The notes under the pieces: generated by a model
Databases searched by the model: none
Told to the model about the DNA's origin: nothing
The model's input: only the letters and a program-made list of their open reading frames with translations
Translations under genes and position numbers: made by a program
Shown here: piece after piece, positions 1-5,074 of the stretch
Layout of the letters: the number at the start of each line of letters is the position of its first letter
Numbering within the stretch: the stretch's first letter is position 1
From: Balneolales bacterium
GTDB taxonomy: Bacteria > Bacteroidota > Rhodothermia > Balneolales > Natronogracilivirgulaceae
Direction: 5' to 3'
DNA length: 5,074 bases
Assembly (NCBI GenBank): GCA_007133995.1
Contig: SLLP01000175.1
Coordinates: 1 to 5,074 of the forward strand

Positions 1-1174
1 GTTCAAACGAAGCGGGACGCTCCCATTCGATGCCCCGCTGGACATAATTGCCGAACAGGTGGGGTTCGTCTTTCTTCTTGTCGTCCTCCGGTCCACCCAG
101 ATCGTAATACTTGCCGGGGATGTAGATTCCGGTTTCATAGTCGAACAGGTGGAGGGAGTCCGTGGCGATGGAGACCACGGGAAGGTGATAGCGATCGTTG
201 CCCGTATGGTCGACAAAGTAGGTGTGGGTGGCGGTTGGCGACGGTCGGCTGCCCTCACGAAAAGTGCGGGCGCGGACCACCGTCCCCTTGAACAGATTGC
301 CCTGCGGCTCCTTCCAGTTGTATCCCAGGATCAGTGGGATTTCCGGCGGTGAGGTAGGGATCATGGAGATGGTGTTGGGATCCGGCGTGCGATCCCGGAT
401 GCGGATGGGGCCGGTGTAGCGGGGACTGGTACTGTCCGGCTCCGATCCGTCCAGGGTGTACCGGATGACGACTCCGTATGAGACCGGATTGGAATACTGA
501 TCGGATGCGTGAGCAGAAATCCGGGTGGGTGTGCCAAAGGATGAATGATCTGATGTATGATCGGGTTTGTTCCTATTACTTGTGAGATAAAGATCAAATG
601 CACTGGTGTAGAAACCGCCTTCGTGCGAGACGGCAGGGGGAAGCAGCAACTCGTCAAATCCTTTCTTCCAATTCGGGGCACCCGGAGTGGGATCATCAAA
701 GAATACCCAGGTGTCCGATCCGTCCGGATAGCGTCCATAGGACACATCTGCAGGCATGGGTGCAGGCGGCACCCGGTCGACCAGTTGCCCGTTGACATCC
801 GTAAGTGTCAACGACTCCCCATCCCGGCTGACCCGGAAATTGGCATGAAGAGCACGGCCTGTTTCAGAACGGTCTTTTCCGGAAGCAAATATCAACAAAA
901 ATGCACCTGGGGCCAGTGTGGTGTCCGGAAGCAGCCATCGCCAGGGACGTTCAGGGTCATCAGAAAGACCGAAAAAGTTCAGGTTGACCGGATCCTCACC
1001 TCTGTTGTATAACTCTATCCAAGGCACTGTCTCACCGTCTTCATCTTCAATACCCGTACTGTTGGAAGCCAGGATTTCGTTGATGGAAATTTCCGGAGGA
1101 TCGGATTGGGCACTCACCCAACTCGGCAACCCGGATAACAGGAGGGATAATAACAGAAATCGAAATAAGGACAT
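1..1174 (-). CDS. Secreted lamin-tail (LTD) / chitobiase-like / CotH-type protein, partial (C-terminus beyond the left edge)
   Basis: I translated this gene by hand: it stays open from ATG 1174-1172 to the window edge, giving 391 codons and no stop. Residues 1-22 are a signal peptide with a Leu-rich core, probably cleaved after VSA. Residues about 28-165 look like a lamin-tail domain (ISINEILASNS, then PWIELYNRG, FGLSDD and LAPGAFLLIFASGKD). Residues about 185-320 look like a chitobiase C-terminal-like beta domain (IRYTLDGSEPDSTSPRYTGPI, then VVRARTF and TYFVD). Residues 330-391 (LPVVSIATD, LFDYETGIYIPG, GNYVQRG, EWERP) match the lead-in usually found just before a CotH kinase-like domain, which should lie outside the window. 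CotH-family proteins are atypical secreted kinases, but no catalytic residue is visible here. The gene starts 8 bp after the upstream barrel gene, so co-transcription is likely. No clear Shine-Dalgarno is seen. The far part is richer in G+C than the rest of the window. Confidence 0.88.
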   Translation of the reverse strand, partial: MSLFRFLLLSLLLSGLPSWVSAQSDPPEISINEILASNSTGIEDEDGETVPWIELYNRGEDPVNLNFFGLSDDPERPWRWLLPDTTLAPGAFLLIFASGKDRSETGRALHANFRVSRDGESLTLTDVNGQLVDRVPPAPMPADVSYGRYPDGSDTWVFFDDPTPGAPNWKKGFDELLLPPAVSHEGGFYTSAFDLYLTSNRNKPDHTSDHSSFGTPTRISAHASDQYSNPVSYGVVIRYTLDGSEPDSTSPRYTGPIRIRDRTPDPNTISMIPTSPPEIPLILGYNWKEPQGNLFKGTVVRARTFREGSRPSPTATHTYFVDHTGNDRYHLPVVSIATDSLHLFDYETGIYIPGKYYDLGGPEDDKKKDEPHLFGNYVQRGIEWERPASFE

Positions 1175-1182
1175 GATCTTGC

Positions 1183-1842
1183 TTAAAAACGTCGGCCAAA
1201 ACTTACACCCGGAATCACCATAAACCCGCGAGGGTCGACGATGTCGCGGAAATCCAGCACTCCACGGTCATCCAGCTCCTCAAAAAAACCAGATATCTCA
1301 TTGTGAATGGGTATCATGTAAAGCGGGTGCAGTCCGATACGAAAGAGATAATTCTCCAATACGAGACGATATCCGATGTTTGAAGTCACTGCCAGGCCCA
1401 TAAAGCGATTCCCTAATTCGATATCATTGTATCCAACAGGGTATGGTCCGCCCCAAAAATCGAAATGAAACAAGGTGGCCCCTGCTCCCACCTCCAGCTT
1501 TCGAATGCCATTGAAAAACGAATAACTTACTGATGCAGGAATGGTATGCAACTTGACGCTGATATCTTCTCCGGTTTCTTCATAGGTAATCTCATCGACA
1601 TAGGTAAATCGGGAGGCTCCGATTCGCAGGTGGATATTGTCACCAACAGTGCGTTCGTAGTTCAATCCGTAAAGGTTAATCGAACTTCCAAGAATTTCGA
1701 TATAGAGCGCATTTGGGTTTGGTGTCGACAAACGAGGCGTTTCAGGTGTGCCGCTGTCATTTGCGATCTTTGCAGTCACTGCAACCGGAAAAAGAAGGAC
1801 TGCAATTAAAAACAGAGTGATCGGGATGCTCTGGTGCTTCAT
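1183..1842 (-). CDS. Outer-membrane beta-barrel protein, family not recognised
   Basis: This encodes 219 residues from the chosen ATG. MKHQSIPITLFLIAVLLFPV is a typical signal peptide start, with likely cleavage after VTA at about residue 24. The mature part alternates polar and hydrophobic residues in short strands (for example LYIEILGSSINLYGLNYERT, IHLRIGASRFTY, LHTIPASVSYSF) and ends GVSFGRRF. The terminal Phe is the usual outer-membrane barrel signal recognised by the BAM machinery. The length suggests a small barrel of 8-10 strands, which is inference. An in-frame ATG at 1857 would add MSFDI; I prefer 1842 because the signal peptide then begins with M-K. Neither start has a Shine-Dalgarno. 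It directly precedes the LTD/CotH-type gene and probably shares its transcript. It could be a porin-like, structural or assembly barrel; the sequence does not tell. Confidence 0.8.
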   Translation of the reverse strand: MKHQSIPITLFLIAVLLFPVAVTAKIANDSGTPETPRLSTPNPNALYIEILGSSINLYGLNYERTVGDNIHLRIGASRFTYVDEITYEETGEDISVKLHTIPASVSYSFFNGIRKLEVGAGATLFHFDFWGGPYPVGYNDIELGNRFMGLAVTSNIGYRLVLENYLFRIGLHPLYMIPIHNEISGFFEELDDRGVLDFRDIVDPRGFMVIPGVSFGRRF

Positions 1843-1915
1843 TATATCAAAACTCATTTATTAAGGCACCATCATCTAAATTGAGGCATTTTTTGAGCGT
1901 GCTGTCTATGACATC

Positions 1916-1921
1916 ATTATA
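1916..1921 (-). promoter_or_regulatory. Possible -10 box for the 1183-1842 / 1-1174 transcription unit
   Basis: The minus strand reads TATAAT here, within TATATAAT, about 74 nt upstream of the chosen start of the barrel gene. It lies in the non-coding gap after the upstream gene. No good -35 element stands at the normal distance, and the Bacteroidota-type TAnnTTTG box is not obvious. It is a position-based suggestion only. Confidence 0.25.
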
Positions 1922-1989
1922 TACCGGATGAACATGCCAGTGGGAGATTGGCAATATAACGAATATTGGTTGATTGATATCTACCTCCC

Positions 1990-2118
1990 AAAATTATTGA
2001 ATACCAAACACCATTGCAAGATGTACAGCCGGGGACATACTCGTCGAGGTTCACCCTTGCCGGTAAAAAAATGGAAGATGGTCAGCAGCCTTCCCGTCAG
2101 ACCTGATAAATCAGCAAT
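1990..2118 (-). other. Non-coding gap with a weak resemblance to a decayed type IX secretion C-terminal domain
   Basis: The gap between the two beta-barrel genes (1843-2149, 307 bp) holds no intact gene I can support. On the minus strand, 2118-2053 reads IADLSGLTGRLLTIFHFFTGKG. An overlapping frame at 2057-2028 reads RVNLDEYVPG, and returning to the first frame at 2028-2011 gives LYILQW. Joined, these resemble the pattern (I/V)-x-D-L-x-G-R-L ... V-x-L-...-P-G-x-Y-I-L of type A sorting domains in type IX secretion cargo. At least two frame changes are needed, and no parent gene is visible because the preceding reading frame belongs to the intact barrel gene. Chance resemblance is quite possible. 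Confidence 0.2.
2065..2094 (-). terminator. Candidate rho-independent terminator after the PorT-like barrel gene
   Basis: On the minus strand, GGAAG (2094-2090) can pair with CTTCC (2077-2073). One more G-U pair is possible, around a loop of about 12 nt, followed by A and seven Ts (2071-2065). It lies 55 nt past the stop codon of the 2150-2869 gene. The stem is short and the loop large, so the call is moderate. Confidence 0.4.
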
Positions 2119-2149
2119 AAAAAAATTGTCAGCACTGTACCGCTTGGAT

Positions 2150-2869
2150 TTAAAAGAGCACACCAATCGATGTGGATATGGTGCCGTGCCGTATATCTCC
2201 GCTTAATTTCGGATCTTTTCCTATATCCAGCAGACTCACAATATAGCGAATATCAAATGTAAACTTTGCCAATCGGCCGTATTCAAAACCGACCCCAATA
2301 ACCAGGCTGACATCGGTGTCATTAAACTCATTCCGCACCCTGTCAGAAAACGATTCATTGAAATCAACACCAAACAGATCGCCGCTCAAGTCACCTGAGA
2401 ACCGTGAAAAGGTATTGTATCCCAGTGAAATTCCAGCAACGCCGTGATACGTATAACCGGGTGGATGGTACCTCGGCGGATCAGGTTTCGGCAACCAGGT
2501 TCCGAATCTGAAAAGAACGGGAACTTCAACATAGGACATCATCAAGCTGCCGTTAATGCGCATGTCCTGGTTCCTGATCACAGCCCGTTCCGTAAACCGG
2601 GCACCATGTGTCGTATATCGTAACTCCGTCTGAATGGCATAATTCTCCGTAAGATGATAACGGATAAACATACCCCCGGAAAATCGGGAGGCAAGTCTTG
2701 AATTCAGTGATACTCTGATATCATCCTGCGCAGTAACAACATAGTCGCCAAAAAAATGGGAGAAGTTCTTGCTGGCATTGAAGCCGTAATAGGTACCCTG
2801 TCCGATGGCAGGTGTACCGAATAACAGCAACGGCAGGATCAGTAATACTTTTTTTAATGGGGTACTCAT
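2150..2869 (-). CDS. PorT-like outer-membrane beta-barrel protein (OMP_b-brl_2 type)
   Basis: This encodes 239 residues. MSTPLKKVLLILPLLLFGTP begins a signal peptide that ends near AIGQ (residues 21-24). The mature part follows the pattern of the porin/PorT-like barrel family of Bacteroidota (Pfam OMP_b-brl_2). Visible elements are a YYGFNASKNFS start, GGMFIRYHLTENYAIQTELRY (residues 65-85, the G-x-F ... L-x-x-x-x-x-x-x-E-L-x-Y element) and MSYVEVPVLFRFG (111-123, the Y-x-E-(V/I)-P element). Later come DVSLVIGVGFEYGRL (186-200), a near-terminal DIRYIVSLLDIG (206-217) and a final Phe. A Pro-rich insert, KPDPPRYHPPGY (128-139), is probably a surface loop. Terminators lie on both sides, so it appears to be a single-gene unit. 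No Shine-Dalgarno is visible. Members of this family are usually of unknown function, and nothing here specifies a substrate. Confidence 0.85.
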   Translation of the reverse strand: MSTPLKKVLLILPLLLFGTPAIGQGTYYGFNASKNFSHFFGDYVVTAQDDIRVSLNSRLASRFSGGMFIRYHLTENYAIQTELRYTTHGARFTERAVIRNQDMRINGSLMMSYVEVPVLFRFGTWLPKPDPPRYHPPGYTYHGVAGISLGYNTFSRFSGDLSGDLFGVDFNESFSDRVRNEFNDTDVSLVIGVGFEYGRLAKFTFDIRYIVSLLDIGKDPKLSGDIRHGTISTSIGVLF

Positions 2870-2934
2870 CTTGAACTACATGTTGCGTATGATTGAAGGT
2901 ATATGGCGAAAAGTACAAGAAATTTCTGTGATAT

Positions 2935-2966
2935 AAAAAAGCCCGCGGCTCTCACCGCAGGCTTTT
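2935..2966 (-). terminator. Strong rho-independent terminator of the long lipoprotein gene
   Basis: On the minus strand, GCCTGCGG (2962-2955) and CCGCGGGC (2948-2941) pair over 8 bp with one U-G wobble, closing a 6-nt loop, and TTTTTT follows (2940-2935). Flanking A and T runs extend the stem. It sits 21 nt past the stop at 2987. A-rich sequence on the other side could let it act in both directions, with an A-C mismatch on the plus strand, but no convergent gene is seen. Confidence 0.88.
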
Positions 2967-2986
2967 AAAAAATGCAGTCACGCTGA

Positions 2987-4006
2987 TTATGGCTCTGGAA
3001 ATGTTGCCTCTACAACATCAAGGTGAATAGCATAGTACTTATGCTCATCAACCTCAACTACCAAGTCGCTGGTCTTGTAAAAATATCCTCCCGGGGCACT
3101 GAAACTGGGTGGTGAATCGTATCCCTGAATTTTTACGGTTTCATTACCTTCCTGTAAAAACCATCCGGTCAAACCATCATTGTCAAGATTTATGGTGATG
3201 GTGACTTTTCCGTTATCGGGATCACTTACCATTACCGTACCAGCCGGTATTTTTGTAGCTCCAACAACAATACCCTGTTCATTATCAAGATTCGTGTCAA
3301 AGTAATTAAAATGTGGTCCCGGAGGTCCTCCGGCATCGACATCTCCACCCCAGGCTGTTTGTCCTTTCCCAAAAACTACGGTTTGAGTCGGCTCACCACT
3401 GGTTTGATATTTCGACAGGTCAGCGAATACAGCGTGAATGGTGCCGGGGCCATGTTGGAAATTTTTACCATTGGCTTCGACATCGCTCATGACGGCATCA
3501 TAAGCTTCCCGGTTAAGGTTGTCAAATATCTGATTCTCGTCAATATCGAACTCCTTGAAATCAATCAGAGTCCAGATAGCAGCCTGAATTTCCTTGTAGG
3601 ATACCCCTTCGATATCTCTGAAGTAGCGTACCTTGTGATTCAGAACATAGTTCAGCTTGTTCCAGTTTTTATCGTAGCGCGTGGAATACAACGTGACGTC
3701 ATCGTACACTTCGCCACGGGCATCAATCGGAGCGCTCCAGTGCGCACACCATCCCAGGTAGCTTCCATCAAGAACTTCTGATTCCATTGCGACATTGGAC
3801 AGATCGATATTGAAATAGCCCCTGTCATTGTTTCGTTCCACTTTCATGGTTACACTCTCGGCCCCCGGCATTACCTGGAAGTCAGGCACCTTGTCGGTGA
3901 CGTCATCAAATGAGCCCACCCCCGAATCCTGAATGTCGCACTGTGTGAATGTAAACGCAACAAGCAGCACCGGAAGAAGTACTTTGATCGCTTTCAACTG
4001 TTTCAT
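2987..4006 (-). CDS. Putative thioester-domain-like lipoprotein with an extra C-terminal module (long paralogue)
   Basis: This encodes 339 residues. The hydrophobic leader ends at FTFTQC, with Cys23 the probable lipidated residue, so a membrane-anchored lipoprotein is expected. Residues about 50-210 align without large gaps to the neighbouring gene at 4220-4876. Shared motifs are GWCA-W-API (Cys87), TLYS, DKNWNK-NY-LN (112-123), an IEG-YKE-Q segment with Gln141 in IQAAIW, F-EFDI, and NREAYDAVMSDVEANG. Cys87 and Gln141 are spaced and framed like the Cys and Gln of Cys-Gln internal thioester domains, and Cys87 is the only cysteine besides Cys23. The thioester assignment is inference. Residues about 215-339 form a second module (GQTAWGGD, FNYFDTN, GTVMVSDPDNGKVTITI, VKIQGYDSPPS, YYAIHLDV) that I remember from other Bacteroidota surface proteins but cannot name. 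The start is supported by GAGGG seven nucleotides upstream. Confidence 0.85.
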   Translation of the reverse strand: MKQLKAIKVLLPVLLVAFTFTQCDIQDSGVGSFDDVTDKVPDFQVMPGAESVTMKVERNNDRGYFNIDLSNVAMESEVLDGSYLGWCAHWSAPIDARGEVYDDVTLYSTRYDKNWNKLNYVLNHKVRYFRDIEGVSYKEIQAAIWTLIDFKEFDIDENQIFDNLNREAYDAVMSDVEANGKNFQHGPGTIHAVFADLSKYQTSGEPTQTVVFGKGQTAWGGDVDAGGPPGPHFNYFDTNLDNEQGIVVGATKIPAGTVMVSDPDNGKVTITINLDNDGLTGWFLQEGNETVKIQGYDSPPSFSAPGGYFYKTSDLVVEVDEHKYYAIHLDVVEATFPEP

Positions 4007-4013
4007 GGTCGAT

Positions 4014-4018
4014 CCCTC
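4014..4018 (-). promoter_or_regulatory. Ribosome binding site of the long lipoprotein gene
   Basis: The minus strand reads GAGGG with seven nucleotides before the ATG at 4006-4004. It is the only clear Shine-Dalgarno site among the five genes, and it fixes the start of this one. Confidence 0.65.
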
Positions 4019-4192
4019 GATTTTGTTTTTATTTATCTGATGTTATGATAGTTCAACTGTATGTCACTGGCCCCACATGGGTCCCGCATGACCTTGCTAC
4101 ATGATAAAGAAACTTTGAGCCCGTTATGGTTAGATTTTATTAATATTCCGGCTGCCAAATCCCCTTTTTATCACGGTATTTGCATTGGCGTC

Positions 4193-4209
4193 AAAAAACC
4201 GGATCCCGG
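4193..4209 (-). terminator. Candidate rho-independent terminator of the short lipoprotein gene
   Basis: On the minus strand, CCGG (4209-4206), a 3-nt loop and CCGG (4202-4199) are followed by six Ts (4198-4193), starting 11 nt past the stop at 4220. The stem has only four pairs, though all are G-C. If it works, the two lipoprotein genes are separate units. The rest of the 213-bp gap (4007-4219) holds no gene I can support. Confidence 0.4.
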
Positions 4210-4219
4210 GCAAGCCAGG

Positions 4220-4876
4220 CTAATTCGATACCTCAACAATTACCGATTGTGTACTTTTGCCATCGGTCTCATGACTGGACATATCTGCCAGCACAGCACT
4301 TACGGTTGCGTCCGCATGCTCAAAACTGTCTCCGTTTTCACGCACATCACTCAGCATGGCATGAAAAGCTTCTTTGTTGACATCATCCAGTACATGATCC
4401 GTTTCGATGTCAAATTCATTGAACTCTATGAGCGCCCATACCACGGATTGCATCTCCTTGTAGCCGGCCCCCTCAATCGTTGCGGAATAGTGCTCTCTCA
4501 TGTTCAGAAAGTAATTCATTTTATTCCAGTTCTTGTCATTATGGGATGAATAGAGTGTAATACCATCATAATCACGATTCATATCAATCGGGGCATTCCA
4601 GTTCGCACACCATCCATAATACTGCCCGTTTTCAATGTCTGCACCGGACGCAATTAGTGACAAATTTACATCGAAGTAACTGACATTATTGTTCTTATTC
4701 ACTCTGACGGTTACATTATCGGCACCACCAATAGGATCCAGATTGGGCACGAGATCACTCCTTTCCCCAAAAGACAAACTGGTGCTGTTATTTACATCAC
4801 AACTTGCGGTGAATAGCATGGCCAGGGCCAGGGCCAGGACCAGTGAAAAATTTCTGCTGTAATTTGTTTTTTTCAT
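4220..4876 (-). CDS. Putative thioester-domain-like lipoprotein (short paralogue)
   Basis: This encodes 218 residues from the ATG at 4876. That start gives a textbook lipoprotein leader, MKKTNYSRNF then a Leu/Ala-rich core ending LFTASC, with Cys26 the probable lipidated residue. The frame stays open 30 codons further, to an ATG at 4966, but that extension would bury the leader inside the protein and overlaps the palindromic regulatory DNA, so I reject it. Residues 50-212 are paralogous to residues 47-212 of the 2987-4006 product. Cys90 lies in GWCANWNAPI, Gln143 in MQSVVW, and Trp147 matches Trp145 of the long copy. Cys90 is the only cysteine other than Cys26, which argues against a disulfide and suits a Cys-Gln thioester (inference). 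The protein stops at STQSVIVEVSN, where the paralogue continues into its C-terminal module. No strong Shine-Dalgarno is seen. Confidence 0.83.
   Translation of the reverse strand: MKKTNYSRNFSLVLALALAMLFTASCDVNNSTSLSFGERSDLVPNLDPIGGADNVTVRVNKNNNVSYFDVNLSLIASGADIENGQYYGWCANWNAPIDMNRDYDGITLYSSHNDKNWNKMNYFLNMREHYSATIEGAGYKEMQSVVWALIEFNEFDIETDHVLDDVNKEAFHAMLSDVRENGDSFEHADATVSAVLADMSSHETDGKSTQSVIVEVSN
4820..4843 (-). repeat. Short 6-bp tandem repeat inside the lipoprotein signal peptide
   Basis: The plus strand carries GGCCAG three times in a row plus one GACCAG. On the coding strand this spells the alternating Leu/Val-Ala run of the leader (VLALALAM, with the unit encoding Leu-Ala). Copy-number slippage would lengthen or shorten the hydrophobic core by two residues without a frameshift. 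Confidence 0.7.
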
Positions 4877-4946
4877 ATCTAAATCTTTTTTAGCATGTTC
4901 GTGTTCATAATTAGCCGAACAAGATACTCCTGACACGCTGAAGCAC

Positions 4947-4966
4947 TTGTTAACAATTGATATCAA
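4947..4966. promoter_or_regulatory. Two abutting 10-bp palindromes, operator-like
   Basis: TTGTTAACAA (4947-4956) and TTGATATCAA (4957-4966) are each perfect palindromes of the form TTG-N4-CAA and touch without a gap. The second extends to a 12-bp perfect palindrome at 4956-4967. They lie just downstream of a TATAAT box and about 70 bp upstream of the short lipoprotein start, a good position for a dimeric regulator. The regulator is unknown. Confidence 0.4.
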
Positions 4967-4974
4967 TCTTCTGA

Positions 4975-4980
4975 ATTATA
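4975..4980 (-). promoter_or_regulatory. Possible -10 box of the short lipoprotein gene
   Basis: The minus strand reads TATAAT, which would place a transcription start near 4968, right at the edge of the paired palindromes, and leave an untranslated leader of about 90 nt. No convincing -35 element lies 17 bp upstream, and Bacteroidota promoters often differ from this consensus. Confidence 0.3.
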
Positions 4981-5040
4981 CTGTACATCGCATGCGCATA
5001 TTTACTTCCGGTTTTGCAAGTATATGCTTTAACTATTCCC

Positions 5041-5061
5041 ATACTAATAAATTATCAGTAT
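5041..5061. repeat. 21-bp near-perfect AT-rich inverted repeat
   Basis: The arms are ATACTAATAA and TTATCAGTAT around a single central base, and nine of ten positions pair. The one exception is A-C on the plus strand, which becomes a G-U pair in a minus-strand transcript. With a 1-nt centre it suits a protein-binding site better than an RNA hairpin. It sits at the right edge, so its gene context is cut off. Confidence 0.5.
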
Positions 5062-5074
5062 TTATGCCGTTAGA

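Noticed and set aside
361..798. A 145-codon minus-strand open frame
   Set aside because: It lies in another frame of the LTD/CotH-type gene, is rich in Pro, Ser, Ile and Arg, and has no domain; the frame through 1-1174 has the signal peptide and recognisable domains.
557..1012. A 151-codon plus-strand open frame
   Set aside because: It is antisense to the LTD/CotH-type gene, with no recognisable motif.
1928..2206. A 92-codon plus-strand open frame in the gap between the barrel genes
   Set aside because: It runs into the end of the barrel gene on the other strand, its composition looks non-coding and no family resemblance is seen.
3311..3781. A 156-codon plus-strand open frame
   Set aside because: It is antisense to the long lipoprotein gene, whose protein is supported by a paralogue.
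4069..4084. An imperfect inverted repeat, GG-CCC ... GGG-CC around ACAT, in the gap between the lipoprotein genes
   Set aside because: It is short, has a mismatch and lacks a T tract, so no function can be assigned.
4061..4549. A 162-codon plus-strand open frame
   Set aside because: It is mostly antisense to the short lipoprotein gene and has no domain or leader.
4879..4908. A 9-codon open frame (MNTNMLKKI) ending 2 nt before the short lipoprotein start
   Set aside because: It could be a leader peptide, but it has no ribosome binding site at a proper distance and no attenuator-like hairpins.
4877..4966. An N-terminal extension of the short lipoprotein to an ATG at 4966
   Set aside because: It would place the lipoprotein leader 30 residues inside the protein and starts within the palindromic regulatory DNA.

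Overview
The window fits a Bacteroidota-type organism (Bacteroidota, Balneolota or Rhodothermota). Three things point there: outer-membrane beta-barrel proteins ending in phenylalanine, lipoproteins with loose lipoboxes, and a secreted protein combining lamin-tail, chitobiase-like and CotH-type regions. Shine-Dalgarno sites are mostly absent, as is common in that group. The exact lineage is an inference. All five genes I can support lie on the minus strand, and all encode exported envelope proteins. No tRNA, rRNA, CRISPR array, transposase or integrase is visible.

Read in transcription order (right to left), the window opens with a regulatory stretch at 4877-5074. It holds a near-perfect 21-bp inverted repeat, a TATAAT box and two abutting 10-bp palindromes. 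Next comes a 218-residue lipoprotein gene (4220-4876) with a candidate terminator just after it. A longer paralogue of 339 residues follows (2987-4006), with its own GAGGG ribosome binding site and a strong terminator (2935-2966). Then come a PorT-like beta-barrel gene (2150-2869) and a gap of about 300 bp with a possible terminator and promoter. Last are a second beta-barrel gene (1183-1842) and, 8 bp downstream, a large secreted LTD/CotH-type gene that runs off the left edge (1-1174, partial).

The most interesting element is the paralogous lipoprotein pair. Besides the lipidated cysteine, each mature protein has exactly one cysteine, in a GWCA-W motif. A Gln follows 53-54 residues later in a Q-x-x-(I/V)-W motif. 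This is the layout of Cys-Gln internal thioester domains, known mainly from covalent surface adhesins of Gram-positive bacteria. The longer paralogue adds a C-terminal module of about 125 residues that the shorter one lacks. If the thioester is real, these would be lipid-anchored proteins able to attach covalently to a target. That is inference from motifs, not a demonstrated function.

The terminators suggest three or four transcription units: each lipoprotein alone, the PorT-like barrel alone, and the second barrel with the LTD/CotH gene. Nothing in the window identifies a shared pathway beyond the cell envelope.
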